DNA of 64,000 nt, taken from positions 28,464,492 through 28,528,491 of the forward strand of contig NC_056004.1 in assembly GCF_018446385.1 (NCBI RefSeq). Direction: 5' to 3'. This DNA comes from Zingiber officinale. Taxonomy: Eukaryota; Streptophyta; Magnoliopsida; Zingiberales; Zingiberaceae. A program made the translations under genes and the position numbers. Under the pieces are notes generated by a model. That model was not told the DNA's origin. It did not search any database and worked only from the letters and a program-made list of their open reading frames with translations. This document shows positions 11,678 to 22,589 of this stretch, one piece after another (the first letter of the stretch is position 1; each line of letters opens with the position of its first letter).

Positions 11678-12695
11678 TGTTGGAGCAATCCCAATGGTCC
11701 GCGGGACCATATGTTTTGGTGTTTGGGCAAAGGGTTTAAGTTAGGTTCACCCTTGTATTTGATATGTGTACTTGAGTTGTGTAGGACTGCAGGATACACA
11801 TGTGACTCAGGTTGATAGCTTCGGGTCTGGTCAAGGATGTCATTGGGGACGAGCCGCGGGCTTGTATGCATCCGAGGGACCGTGGACAAGGCAGCGAGGG
11901 CAAGGGCCGAGGGAAGCGACTTCGAGGCATACGCAAAGGATGACATTGGGGACGAGCCGCGAGCTTGGATGCATCCAAGGGACGAGAGCCAAAGGAAGTA
12001 GGCTTGAAGGCAAGAGGCCAAGGCTGCAAAGAAGAGTCAAGTGAGTCATGAGGGTACGAGCGCATGAGAGATTGTACTCGGGAAATAGTCCCGATGGGTA
12101 CTGTAGCAGTCAACGAGGCACTGTAGCAATTAACGGCACTGTAGCAGTTACTGTAGCAGTCGACTGGTGCACTGAAGTAGTCGACTGGTAGAGAGTCATT
12201 GGGCTGACACCAGTCGACTGGTGCAAGGACCAGTCGACTGGTAACGGTAAAACAGTAGGGTTATTTTCTTCCAAGCTCTATAAGAAGGAGCTTGGGATGT
12301 CCGGCCAATGTGACGAAATTAGACTTGGTTAAATCCTAATTAGTAGTCACCAAAGTGCTCAAGGTTCTCTTGTGTCCAAGTATTCTTGGTTGGAGTTGTG
12401 GTGAGGTTTCTCCACCCACAAGGAGGTTGAGCTAGCCGGAGTTTGTCGAGGACTAATCCACCGACGGATTGAGGGATCGTCCACCTTACGGACACGCCGT
12501 GGAGTAGGAGCAAGTTATCTCCGAACCACATAAACGAACGTGTTAGCGATTGCTTTCTTATTCTTTCCTTTAGTCTTTAGCTTGTTTGTTTTATTTGTAT
12601 TATTCCGCTGCACAAGCTAACATAGTATAGGAAGCAATCGATTTGAAGGTGCCATCTATCCAACCCCCCTTCAAGCCGGCCACCGATCCCCTACA
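11678..12695 (+). repeat. 3' LTR of the third element
   Basis: It begins TGTTGGAGCAATCCC and ends CCCCTACA. It carries the palindrome array (about 12100-12245), the TATA-like CTCTATAAGAAGG, and the conserved tail CCGACGGATTGAGGG. It is uninterrupted, so it served as the template for seeing the Tekay insertion in the 5' copy. Confidence 0.9.
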
Positions 12696-12700
12696 GTTTC

Positions 12701-13134
12701 TCCCTAAACTCTATAAGATGGAGTTTGGGATGGCTGGCCAAGGTGACGAAATTAGACTTGGTTAAAGTCTAATTAGTAGTCAATAAGTGCTCAAGGTTTC
12801 CTTTGTGTCCAAGTGTTCTTAGTTGAAGTTGTGTTGAGGTTTCTCCACCCACAAGGAGTTGCTTAAGTATCTAGAGTTTGTCGACAGCTAATCCACCGAA
12901 GGATTAAGGGATCATCTATCTTATGGGCAGCCGTGAAGTAGGAGCCCTAATCTTTGAACCACGTTAAAGGAAACGTGTTAGCGGTTTTCTTTCTTGTCTT
13001 ACCTTTAGCTTTCATATATGTATTTGTATTCGTATTTTTTTGTTTTCCGCTGTGCACTAATAAATACGTAAGGAACAATCGATTTGGGGGCACCGTCTAT
13101 TCAACCCACCTTCTAGCCGGCCATACAATCTCCA
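12701..13134 (+). repeat. Second part of the 5' LTR of the second element
   Basis: This continues the LTR split at 4457 by the third element. It includes CTCTATAAGATGG (about 12711), the plant-LTR tail with CCACCGAAGGATTAAGGG, and ends near TCTCCAAAA just before the primer-binding site at 13140. The exact end is uncertain by a few bases. Confidence 0.8.
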
Positions 13135-13201
13135 AAAATTGGTATCAGAGCCAAGGTCGCACTTTGCCGAACTAACCGCCAAGAAGAGCAACTACAAGAA
13201 G

Positions 13202-14504
13202 ATGGCCGACTTGATAGCATCTCCGAAGTTTGAAGGAGGAGGCTTATGGGAGATCACCTATTGGATGATAAAGATGGAGATCTTCTTCGATACAGATTGG
13301 GGCACTATGATGGTGATAAAGGATCCGTTTGAAGCCCCAAAATACAAGAAAGGGAAGAGACTCCGACCGTGTTATTGGACGAAGGAGCAAACTTCACAGT
13401 CAAAGGCAAACTCAAAGGTAATATCAATATTAAGTGATATTTTGTCTAATGATGTGATAAGTTGTGTAGGAGAATATGAGAACACTCACGATTTGTGGAG
13501 CAAAGTGAAGATGGTTCTAGGGGATGAACCTAAACCTACACAAGAAAAAGAAGAACCCAAGGAGATGGGTTTAATTGCTCAAGTTGAGGAGGAGCAAATG
13601 GAAGTTGAGCCATGCTCAACATCCAAAGAGGAGAAGGATGAAGAAATGTCATCCATAAGTGTGGATGAGGATACATCCTCAAGGGTTGAAGAAGAATCCA
13701 AGACAAGCGAAGAAGTCTTGGAAGTCAACCTAGTGAGCACCTCCACCAAAGTGAAGTCAAATGACCACATCATTTGCTTCGGGTGCAATAAGAAGGGGCA
13801 CTACAAGAGTAGGTGTCCTTTGGGTGAGAAGAAGGTAACTCCTAAATCCATTCAAGTTAATTTAAATACTAACAAGGGTTGGAGGAATGAAGAAGCTCAA
13901 ATGAGGAGAATGCACATAGTATGCTTCACGGTGGGGAGAAGGGACACTACCACACCAAATATCCTAAGAAGAGGGAGATCAAGAAGCTTGCGCATATAAA
14001 GAAATGGGAGAAGAAGAAAAGCTCAAGTCGAGGGGGAGCTTCAAGAGTAAGGGAGGTATACCCTAACTTGAAATGTAATTTAAATTCTTATGTTCCCATG
14101 CATGATAGGAAAAATAATAATTATCATTATGTAGCAATGAAAAATTTTGATTTTAGATATCATGATAGCAGTAGAGTAAATGTCAGAAATAACCCTAAGG
14201 TACCTATGCATGAGAAACCTAGACATGTTAGATTCTTATTACCTAAGGAGAATAAGGTTATGGAGAACCAAGGCATTAATCCCAAGAATGGGAGACATAT
14301 ACCTAGGAAGGGTAGGTCTAGGAATGTCCAAGGTGGACATGTTGACTCTAGGTTTAGGAACCTAGAAAAGGAAAATTAAGCTTTGAAGGAAAAGCTTGAT
14401 AGTTTAGAGAAAACCCTAGATAGATTCAATGTTTGATCTAAGGGTTTAAGTATGGTGTTGGTAGTCAAAGATCCAACAATGATAGATTGGGTTTGGGATA
14501 CTGA
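13202..14504 (+). pseudogene. Broken Copia-type gag of the second element
   Basis: This is homologous along its length to the gag at 8990: PKFEGGGLWEITYWMIKME, then the Glu-rich tract, zinc knuckle CFGCNKKGHYKSRC (about 13780), and basic C-terminal part. A one-base loss near 13930 shifts the frame inside the second knuckle; the other frame continues to a TAA at 14377-14379. A CAA codon in the sister gag aligns with that TAA. The sister gag's terminal TGA is also present here (14502-14504). The frame after it is broken. Confidence 0.8.
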
Positions 14505-15610
14505 TCTAATGTCTTAAATGTTAAGAGAAAGTCTTATGCTATGGTTGCATATGACTAAAGTAAGGAGAAGTCAAGAAATGGCAAGGGGAAGCCATTTAAA
14601 GGTAAGGATAATTTAACCAAGGACAAAGTGTCTAAGGTTAAAAATGTTAAGTTTGTAGGCCAAGTGTCACTAGAGGTGCACCGATGTGGCCTAGCAATTG
14701 TAGATGAATCACCTAGGGAGGTGGCTAAGGCTAAGATTCCTAAAGTTAGGAAGAGCCTTTGGGACCCATGGTAGATGGACTATCAAATGTGTCAAGTGAT
14801 TTGGAGACGGACTTGAGTCTCAAACCTAGTGAATTAGCACACATGGTTTGTGTTTCATGCTTAGAAATATGACATTGGGGTCATATAGCATGATAATTAG
14901 TTTTGAATGTATAAATGTCATATAAACCAATGCTAGGAATGCATTGTGAGTTGGTATGAGCAAATACATCAAGATGAAGTCAAAACTAGGACTTTAGGCT
15001 AAGGTTTAATTGAACCATTTAGATAGTTTTGGATTTGGTGTTAATCTTGGGATCTGAGATATGTACATTTTTAAATGTATTTTTTTCCAAGTAGACACGG
15101 GTAAAACAAACCTCTCCACGAAATTTGAGGATTTTTTGATGTCTGTGGAATTATTGGTGCATTTCTAAAATCATGTTCAAAATGCTGAATTAGGCTGGAA
15201 AAGGGTACCAGTCTACTGGTAACCGTGTTTTACAACCACAGAATGTTTCTGTGACGTTATGTTGAAGGGAATAGTCAACTAGTGCTTAGGACAGTCGACT
15301 AATAACAGTCTAAAACTATTTTTCAGTATTGATTTTGACCAGGTCAGCTCGTATAGGTGTATGAGATCCTTACGGGATAAATACACAAGTTTAGGGTCAG
15401 GTTAATGATCAAGTTTTCGGCAATTGGGATATTGTTGGAAGCTTTTTAATGTTAGGAAGGGGGAAAAGTAAGGTTTAGTTGAAAAAGCCTTAAGTGCCTT
15501 TATATAGGGGGAGCCTTATGATAGGTTCTTAAATATCCCTCTGGTAAAAATCCTAGCTTAATAGGGAGATTAGGTGTAGGGAGAGCCTTGTGATAGGTTC
15601 CAATGCTTGT
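14505..15610 (+). mobile_element. Post-gag internal region of the second element
   Basis: It is non-coding and collinear with 10292-11510 of the third element, including the segments GGCCAAGTGTCAC, TCTGTGGAATT and TACCAGTCTACTGGTAAC. The palindromes are more eroded here than in the third element. No pol is visible. Confidence 0.65.
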
Positions 15611-15624
15611 TTGCATTTTTGTTT

Positions 15625-16090
15625 TCCATTCGGCAGTGTAAGTCCAAGTTGTGTAGCCATGTCGACGTAAGTTCATTCAGCGATCTAAGTCTAAGTTGTG
15701 TAACCTTGGCAACGTAAGTCCATTCGATGGTGTAAGTCCAAGTTGTGTAACCTTGGTAACATAAGTCCATTCGACGGTATAAGTCCAAGTGTGTAGCCTT
15801 GGTAACATAAGTCCATTCGGCGATATAAGTCCAAGTTGTGTAGCCTTGGCAACGTAAGTACATTCGGCGGTGTAAGTCCAAGTTGTGTAGCATTGGCAAC
15901 ATAAGTCCATTCGGTGGTGTAAGTCTAAGTGTGCAGCCTTGACAACGTAAGTTCATTCAGCGGTGTAAGTCTAAGTTATGTAGCCTTGGCAACGTAAGTC
16001 TATATGTAAGTCCAAGTTGTGTAGCCTTGACAACATAAGTCCATTCGGTGGTATAAGTTCAAGTTGTGTAGCCTTGACAACGTAAGTCCA
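15625..16090 (+). repeat. ~58-bp tandem repeat beside the deleted 3' LTR
   Basis: Around eight units carry CATTCGGCGGTGTAAGTCCAAGT followed by GTGTAGCCTTGGCAACGTAAGT, in part degenerate. The third element has only about two such units at the matching place (11512-11600) and the solo LTR at 50259 about one and a half (50416-50480). Minus-strand frames across it are repeat artefacts. Confidence 0.8.
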
Positions 16091-16091
16091 T

Positions 16092-16476
16092 CGAATGGTA
16101 CTGGGATGAAATTAGACTTGGTTAAAGCCTAATTAGTAGTCACTAAGTGCTCAAGATTTCCTTTGTGTCTAAGTGTTCTTGGTTGAAGTTGTGATGAGGT
16201 TTCTCCACCCACAAGGAGTTGGTTGAGTAGCCAGAGTTGGATTGAGGGATCGTCCACCTTATAGATAGCCGTGGAGTAGGAACCCTAATCGCCAAACCAC
16301 ATTAAAGGAAATGTGTTAGCGGTTTTCTTTCTTGTCTTTCGTTTAGCTTTCATATTTGTATTTGTATTCGTATTTGTTTATTTTTTGTTGTGCACTAATG
16401 AATACGTAGGGAGCAATCAATTTGGGGGCACCATCAATCTAACCCCCTATTCTAGCCTGCCATATGATCCCCAACA
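16092..16476 (+). repeat. Truncated 3' LTR of the second element
   Basis: Only the terminal part remains, from GATGAAATTAGACTTGG to CCCCAACA. The junction to the upstream tandem repeat is abrupt, implying a deletion that removed the polypurine tract and about 600 bp of LTR. The perfect CTAAT duplication follows at once. Confidence 0.8.
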
Positions 16477-17208
16477 CTAATTGAAGGTTAGGCAAGGGGA
16501 GTCTAACGGGAAGGTTGGCAGAAGATAAAAAATCTAAGTCGGTCAGTATTTAACTGGACACTTGATTGGAAAGTCTTGGTGAGTGAAGTCAAGCAGAAGG
16601 AAAATCCTAGTGAGTGAAGATAGACAGATGGGAAATCCTGGTGAGTGAAGTCAGGTGAAAGACCTAGTGAGTGAAGCTAGGCAGATGGAAATCCTGATGA
16701 GTGAAGTCGGGTGAAATCCCTAGTGAGTGAAGCTAGGCAGATGGGAAATCCTAGTGAGTGAAGCCAGGTAAAAGACCTAGTGAGTGAAGCTAGGCAAATG
16801 GAAATCCTGGTGAGTGAAGTCAGGTGAAAGCCCTAGTGAGTGAAGCTAAGAAATGAGGAAATCTTGGTGAGTGAAGTCAGGTGAAAGACCTACTGAGTGA
16901 AGTAAGGTAGTGAGAAAGTCCTGGTGAGTGAAGCCAGACGCGTGGAAATCTAGATGGGTCAATGGTGACCAGACACTTGTGTTTGGTAAGTCCAAGTGGG
17001 TCAAGGTTGACCGAACACTTGGTGAAGAAGTTCTAGCAGGTCAAAACTGACCAGATGCTAGGCAATGAGGAGTCCCAACAGGTCAAGGTTAACCAGATGT
17101 TGGTTAAGGGAACTTTAGACTTCGGTTGGAAAGTTAGGGCTTGGTAATCGACAAGGTTAGTCAATTACCGTAGCTTAATCAATTAAGGTAATCAATTAAG
17201 CTTGGAAA

Positions 17209-18896
17209 TCTAAGGAACTAGGGCGCTAAATACACGAAAGCGTAGCGGAAAACATGTAGTTCCATATCAAGAGGATCCATGTGAAGGGAAGAATAAACAA
17301 GCATCCTATACTAAGTTTCATGATAATTATACCTTTGGTGCGTGCACACAATCTCCCGACAGCTAGGATCTCAGCATGATCAAGTGTTCACGGCTCTAAC
17401 GATATCCACACGAACAAGTGTTTCCGTTAGTCTCACAAACTCTCAAAGTGGAGAAGAAAACTACCTTAGGTTATGCTAGCAACCAAGAAGGTGAGTTTCG
17501 GCCAAGATGAGGAAGAAGGGAGAAGAAGAAGAAGAAAAGTTTTTCATCTAATGAAAATTATCATCCATAAATTTTCATTTATATCCATCTCATGAATACC
17601 AATGGGTTTTGGCCTTTTATCTTCCAATCCAATAGCTTAAAATTGATCATTCAATCCAATGATTCAAAATTGACTATTCATCTTCCTTGGTGACTATTCA
17701 GCTTCATCGGTGAACTCAACTTCACCCAATGAGTCTAACTCATTGAACCATATCAATCTAAATTGACTCCATGAATATCAATCCAAATTGGCTCCATGAA
17801 CCTAATTCAAATTAGACTCAATCTAATAATTGGATCCAATTGAGTCTAACTTAATGAGTATAATTTGGATTAGATTTAATCCAGTGATCCATCATATGAA
17901 TCTATCTCCAAATTAACTTATTCTTTGTGTGTGATCCAATAGGTTCTTGTAACGTTGGCAATGTATCCAAATCAACATTTAGATGCATAAGCAATGAGTG
18001 GTATCTAGTAAGGCATCATTGCAACCCAAGTGACGAGAATATCGAGATCCGACTTAACCTTTCTGTGGCTATTATCTTGTATGACTTGGTCCTTCTATCC
18101 TTGATATCTAAATTAATCAATGAGGCATAGACCGTATTATCCTCTTATCAACCTTTGTGTTTCTTGATCTCTAAGTAGACACACTCAATCAAATAAGCTC
18201 AATATCTCATATTGACTCATTTACGAATAGTCATGCTTTCTTGTGTCCTACTAATCAAGAGGCCCATAGATATCACTTTCGTTATATGAAAGGGATATAT
18301 CTCATCTACATCACTCACATCCCTCCGCATAAGTCCTTGCATACCCAGTGATCGACTTTATAGTCCACCCTGTTACAGGTGACGTTTGCCGATACCAAAG
18401 TATATAATATCTTATGTATGGAATCATAGTGACTTCAGGTCTAAGGACTATTCATACCAATAGTTACAAGAGAATGTTTATGACACTCATATAATAATCC
18501 TTGAAATATTCTCATGGCGGTTCATTCAGTATATATTCTCTAATATATACTCATGTGTCAACCTGATATCTCATATCCATGACTTGTGAGATTAAGTCAT
18601 CCATTGACCTACATGCTAGTCTCAATGCATTAATGTTGTCCTTGCATATTAATGTTTGACTAGGAATAGTTAAGAGTAGTGTTCTATGTATATCTACAAT
18701 ATCTCACTATCAATTCAACCAATTGATATGTTGTAGATTAGAACCTCCTACTCTATGACATTATTATACTTATTCATTCAATACTAAATTGAAATAAATA
18801 TAATAACCAACTTTACCTTTTATTAATAATGAAATATGATACAAAAATGAGCCTTTTATAATCATCTCATAATTGATACTAGGGTTATTACTAACA
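17209..18896 (-). mobile_element. Copia solo LTR, minus orientation (1688 bp)
   Basis: It is flanked by a perfect 5-bp duplication GGAAA (17204-17208, 18897-18901). Read on the minus strand it starts TGTTAGTAATAACCC. It is related to the LTR at 47172-48992: both share the blocks CTTGTAACGTTGGCAATG, TGACGTTTG and CATGGCGG-TCATTCAGTAT in the same order. The far end reads TCTAAGG on the plus strand instead of TG, a degraded terminus. No internal region remains. Confidence 0.85.
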
Positions 18897-19925
18897 GGAA
18901 ATGCGAGAGAGGCTCACTAATCGATTGGTGTAATCGATTAGGACACCGTAAGCGATTAGGGTAATCACTTAAGGTGCTTTTCGGTCGAACAAACTGTTTC
19001 TGTTTGAAGCTTAAGGGATCAGGTTAATCGCTTAGCGAAAGGTACACAGAGAGTTTGGTAAGCGATTAAGCAGAGAAGCTTAATTACTTACAATCTGTTC
19101 TCGTGTGAACAGAAGTATGCTTAATCAATTAGGCTAGTCGATTAGGCATGCATAATCGATTGCTCCAATCGATTACGATTGGGAACTAGCCGTTGTGCCC
19201 CCGATGAAAGGATTTCACATGTATTGTTTCGATAGATCTCTCACAAATTTTCTTGTCCACTCTCTTCACCGAGCTCACCAGTTCTTAAAGCTTCTTGAAG
19301 ACAAATGTTGCTGCATTTCCAAGGTCAAGAGGTGTTCCCAAACAAAAAGAAGAAGCTAGCTAGGGTTTCATTTGTGTAAATCTTGTAAGATTTTCCTTGT
19401 ATTTGCTTCTTTCTTCTTCTTGCTGTATTGAGAGTTTTGTACGAGGTTTCTCCACCTCTGGAGTGTTTCCGAGAAGGAGAGTATTCTTAGTGGATGTGTG
19501 AGTGAGGTTCGGATCCTTGGATTAGTCACCTCTTCTTGAGGTGGATACCAGGTAAATCCTTTTGTTAGCATTGAGGAGCTTTTGCATCGAGTTCTATCCG
19601 CTTCAACATCATCAACGAAATGCGAGAAGTTATTCACCCCCCCCCCCCCCTTCTAGCTCCAAAGTGACCCAATAGAAATAAATTAAGGAGTTGATCCCAA
19701 AAAATTTGGACCACATGAAGAGTTCATTCCCTTGGTTAAAAATTATGGTGAAGAACCAGGTAAGGAATCAAAGGTGATGTGTGGTGGGTAAGTCCAAAGA
19801 TGTTACTCACCGTTCCACAAAGTACCAGTCACTGATTGATTAGCAAATGCAAAAAAGTTGGAAGCTAGTAGTTCAAAATATATATACAGTACTTCTTACA
19901 AACATATATACAATACTTGTAGTTT

Positions 19926-20071
19926 CTCATGTCTAGCAGATTTGGCATCTATTAAAGTTAGCAATGGAACTTTCTCAATTTCAGAGTTCTCTAAAGGATA
20001 GCTAGTTGGAAGCTTTGCCTCTTCTATTACAAACTGATACAATGACATCAAAACCTCATCAAAAAGTACTT
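19926..20071 (-). pseudogene. Unidentified exon-like fragment
   Basis: An uninterrupted minus-strand stretch encodes about 48 residues of ordinary composition, containing DEVLMSLYQFVIEEAKLP and then EKVPLLTLIDAKSARHE. It is more protein-like than the AT-rich sequence around it. I do not recognise the family. Confidence 0.35.
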
Positions 20072-20202
20072 AGATAAATTTTCTTGCATTTCAAATAGAT
20101 TGATGCCAAGATTTTTTTTAGTTACTAGAAAACATACTAGAGAGAATAAGTTTGCATTTAGTTTTGTTTATATCATCCTTGCTAAGAAATCAATTAACTA
20201 AG

Positions 20203-20333
20203 GGTCTAGCCACAACTTTGCAAGCATAACCTTTGATACACCATTGAGGACTTCAAATGGAGTGATGTTGTCTCCAACCATCACCACCTTCTACTTCTCC
20301 AAGTCCACTTCCAACGACCTCACCCCTGCATGG
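20203..20333 (-). pseudogene. Possible HMA-domain gene fragment
   Basis: One minus-strand frame reads GVRSLEVDLEK, a stop, then KVVMVGDNITPFEVLNGVSK and a little more before a TAG. The pattern resembles the second half of a plant heavy-metal-associated domain (a VxSLEVD-x-E-x-x-K-V-x-V-x-G strand followed by a helix with VL-x-x-V-x-K). The metal-binding Cys pair is not present. The family call is tentative. Confidence 0.4.
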
Positions 20334-21026
20334 AGATTAAAAACATGCCAAAAAATAAGACTAATTGAAAAAAATAACTTTAGTCCAGCTAAAAAAAACA
20401 CACACAGTATTATTTGCATGAATTTATTCACAAAAATACACACATATCAAAGTACATATGACCAGCATGATTTCTAGTGTAGACATGAATGTTCATGCAA
20501 CCCTCAACGTTACAGAAGTAATAGTTGATAAATCTCCCTTTGATCAAACCAAAAAATAATAATATTCTACTTCATTAGTATTCTATAGTACAAGAATAAT
20601 GAAGGGAAAAAGAACGTTTATAGAAAAAATAATAAAATCTTGAGAAAAGGAAAATTGAAAACCAACAATATTTAGGATTCACTGGCGAATTCAATCTAAG
20701 ATGACACTTGTTTAGCATTAGGAAATGTTAATGATTTAAATATGTGAGATGCAATTTAAATAGATAAGATGCAACACACAGAAAATCAAAATAAAACAAA
20801 TACATAATATATCCTTATCTAACCCAATCAAAAAGTTCATAATTTGGGATGCTTTAGCGGATTACAATTACCAAATGCCAAAACAAAAAAAATGAAGGGA
20901 AACACAATTATAAAGAAAAGAAAACTCAAATATTTTGACAAGTCTTCAAACAACAAAATTGACAATCATAAATCACATGAAACACACACACAAAAAATTA
21001 CAAAGAAATATGAGTAATAGCAATAC

Positions 21027-21161
21027 CTTAGCTACATCAATACCATCACGATGACATTGGTATATTTTTCCAAGTACTGAAACAACATTGTCATATGCCA
21101 TTACATTATCTGATTGTAATGCATCAGGATGTCCAATTACATTATTCAAACTAAAGGGAAC
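21027..21161 (-). pseudogene. Importin-5-like exon fragment
   Basis: A 135-nt exon (45 codons, no stop) is bounded on the minus strand by an AG acceptor (TTTGTACAAAG) and a GT donor (GTATTG). It encodes NVIGHPDALQSDNVMAYDN, then VVSVLGKIYQCHRDGID. The HPDAL-x-SDNVMAYDN-x-VS-x-LGKI-x-x-x-HRD pattern is what I know from the C-terminal HEAT repeats of importin-5/karyopherin beta-3. The preceding exon fragment is at 21255-21323. The rest of the gene is absent. Confidence 0.75.
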
Positions 21162-21254
21162 CTTTGTACAAAAATAAATATTGGACAAATTATTATTAGC
21201 AACAACATTGAGGCATTAACTAGTATGTCAAAAACATTTTATATATAAAGCTAC

Positions 21255-21323
21255 CTCCAACCAAAGGGCGAAACACATAACTGTCAAATTCAGCACAAAG
21301 ACCAACACCATAAATAGCAGCAT
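21255..21323 (-). pseudogene. Importin-5-like preceding exon fragment
   Basis: The minus strand encodes AAIYGVGLCAEFDSYVFRPLVG followed by a GT donor. Pattern AA-x-YG-x-G-x-CAEF-x-x-x-VF-x-PL fits the HEAT repeat directly before the segment at 21027-21161 in importin-5. Order and orientation agree with a genomic copy that retained an intron. Confidence 0.7.
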
Positions 21324-21588
21324 GAAAATGATTACCTAGAAATAGCAACCATATTCCATTGATGGAGACAAGAATGATCACGCAAAACCACAAGACTAAG
21401 AAGCAAATGTAACAAAAGGATCAAAAAGAACAAATACCATGAAATGAAACTATCCATCAATCTTTCAAAGACAGTAAGAATAGCAACCAAAATCCTAAAA
21501 ATATATCACAAATTTCACATTTAACTCATAAAAGATCCTAGAAATGCGGAGCTTATTATATACCCATGACAAAAACTGTGAGTGTACC

Positions 21589-21680
21589 AGTACTGATACC
21601 AAAAATGTAGCTGCTCTATGTCCTGCTTGTTTAACTCCACGATCTTGAAGCATTCATAAGTCGGGTATGCATACCCGAAA
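21589..21680 (-). pseudogene. HVA22-like (TB2/DP1/REEP) exon 2 fragment
   Basis: Encodes GYAYPTYECFKIVELNK then QDIEQLHFWYQYW, ending at a GT donor. GYAYP-x-YECFK-x-VE and the FW-x-QYW motif are characteristic of the TB2/DP1/HVA22 family of ER membrane-shaping proteins. Usual Cys in FWCQYW is Tyr here. Later exons are missing. Confidence 0.75.
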
Positions 21681-21789
21681 ACCAATCTATACACAACAAT
21701 TACTCAAAACTCACCATCCCCCCCCCCCCCTTCAAAGTAGATCATCATGAGAAAGGACACATTACAAACACCAAAAACTAATTACTCAC

Positions 21790-21821
21790 GCAAGGTTTCT
21801 CATGATGAGACTACCGATCAT
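21790..21821 (-). pseudogene. HVA22-like exon 1 fragment
   Basis: ATG at 21821-21819 begins MIGSLIMRNLA and ends at a donor GTGAGT. HVA22-like i/j type proteins start with MIGSF-x-TR-like sequence, so this fits as the first exon upstream of 21589-21680. The sequence upstream (21822-22450) may be captured promoter and 5' UTR. Confidence 0.55.
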
Positions 21822-22589
21822 ATTGAACTGGCGAAGAAGGAAGTAATGGGCACTCCCCTAGTCCTCTCGAGCAAACCCCTGTTGCAAGATCAAAGGGAAA
21901 GAATCATCTTTACCAAGCACAATGCCCAAAAGATGTTAATTCGAATATCAAACATAAAGATTAGTGCTGAAACTTGCGAGAAAACAGAAGTAGGTTAATA
22001 TGAAAAAGATTAGCAAAAAATAGCGACGAGCAGAGATCCACAAAGCGGAAAGGATTAAAGGGAGAAAAAAATGAAATCAAAGAAAAAGAAGGTACCGACG
22101 GATAAATGGCTCAATCCAGTCGAAAGAAGAGTCTTCAACCAATGCAGATAAAAGCAAGAGGGAGGAAGGGAGTGATGGACAGCGGAAGATGGTGAGAGGC
22201 AAAGTTGGACAGAAGTAGCCCAAGCTACCACTTTGTGCGCTCGTCTTGTAATGCTCTGTTTACTCGGTCACCTTTGCCCACGTCTCTCAACCTTCCGACG
22301 CTCCCAGTTTCAAGATTTTAACTTGATGACAATGATAATGGCATTTACGTGCGGAAAGGGAGAGGAAGAAGAGACAACGATGGTGAGATTCTGCATCTTC
22401 TCCATTCTCCTCTTCTATTTCTCTCTTTCTTATTTTATGGCAGAGTGATGAAGCGGTAAGGTCAAACATTGAAGTGTAAATAAAGGAGTTGTTCACAAAT
22501 TAAAATAGATCTAGGTTAAAGTTTTTTATTTTTTTACATTTCCCCATGCATGAGTTTTGAGGTGAGAAAAAATACTGCGGTTATAATTT

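Larger units (their letters stand above)
4458..12695 (+). mobile_element. Third gag-only LTR retrotransposon, complete with both LTRs
   Basis: The target duplication GTTTC is perfect (4453-4457 and 12696-12700). The 5' LTR is 4458-5290 plus 8687-8925 (about 1.07 kb without the Tekay insertion). The 3' LTR is 11678-12695 (1018 bp). The primer-binding site TGGTATCAGAGC is at 8928-8939 and the polypurine tract AAAAAAGGGATA at about 11663-11674. Over the first ~200 bp the two LTRs differ at about ten positions by eye, so it is younger than its host element. The internal region codes for gag only. With no pol, mobility would depend on proteins supplied by another element. Confidence 0.92.
3864..16476 (+). 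mobile_element. Second gag-only LTR retrotransposon, inserted in the outer 3' LTR
   Basis: The target duplication CTAAT is perfect (3859-3863 and 16477-16481). The 5' LTR is 3864-4457 plus 12701 to about 13134, interrupted by the third element. The primer-binding site is TGGTATCAGAGC at 13140-13151, the usual initiator-tRNA-Met type. The 3' LTR is 5'-truncated: only its last ~385 bp (about 16092-16476, ending CCCCAACA) remain, and the polypurine tract is deleted with the rest. Only gag is coded. The LTR start TGTTGGAGCAATCCC is shared with the third element and with the solo LTR at 50259. Confidence 0.88.
3625..19674 (+). mobile_element. 3' LTR of the outer gag-only element, split by insertions
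   Basis: Removing the insertions leaves three blocks: 3625-3858, 16482-17208 and 18902-19674, about 1.7 kb in total. Continuity across the first insertion is supported by the related minus-strand LTR at 22954-23738, which reads through the same junction (sequence equivalent to AAGTCCTAA joined to GGTTAGGCAAGG). The LTR contains a tandem block built on GTGAGTGAAG (about 16560-16950), AATCGATT-type palindromes, and a C-run near its end (19637-19650). The terminus is estimated at CCAATA (19669-19674), a probable mutated CCAACA. The outer element's 5' end and target duplication are outside the window. Confidence 0.75.

Noticed and set aside
15625..16090. CRISPR-like array
   Set aside because: Repeats run without unique spacers, the genome is eukaryotic and no cas genes exist; it is a minisatellite in a retroelement.
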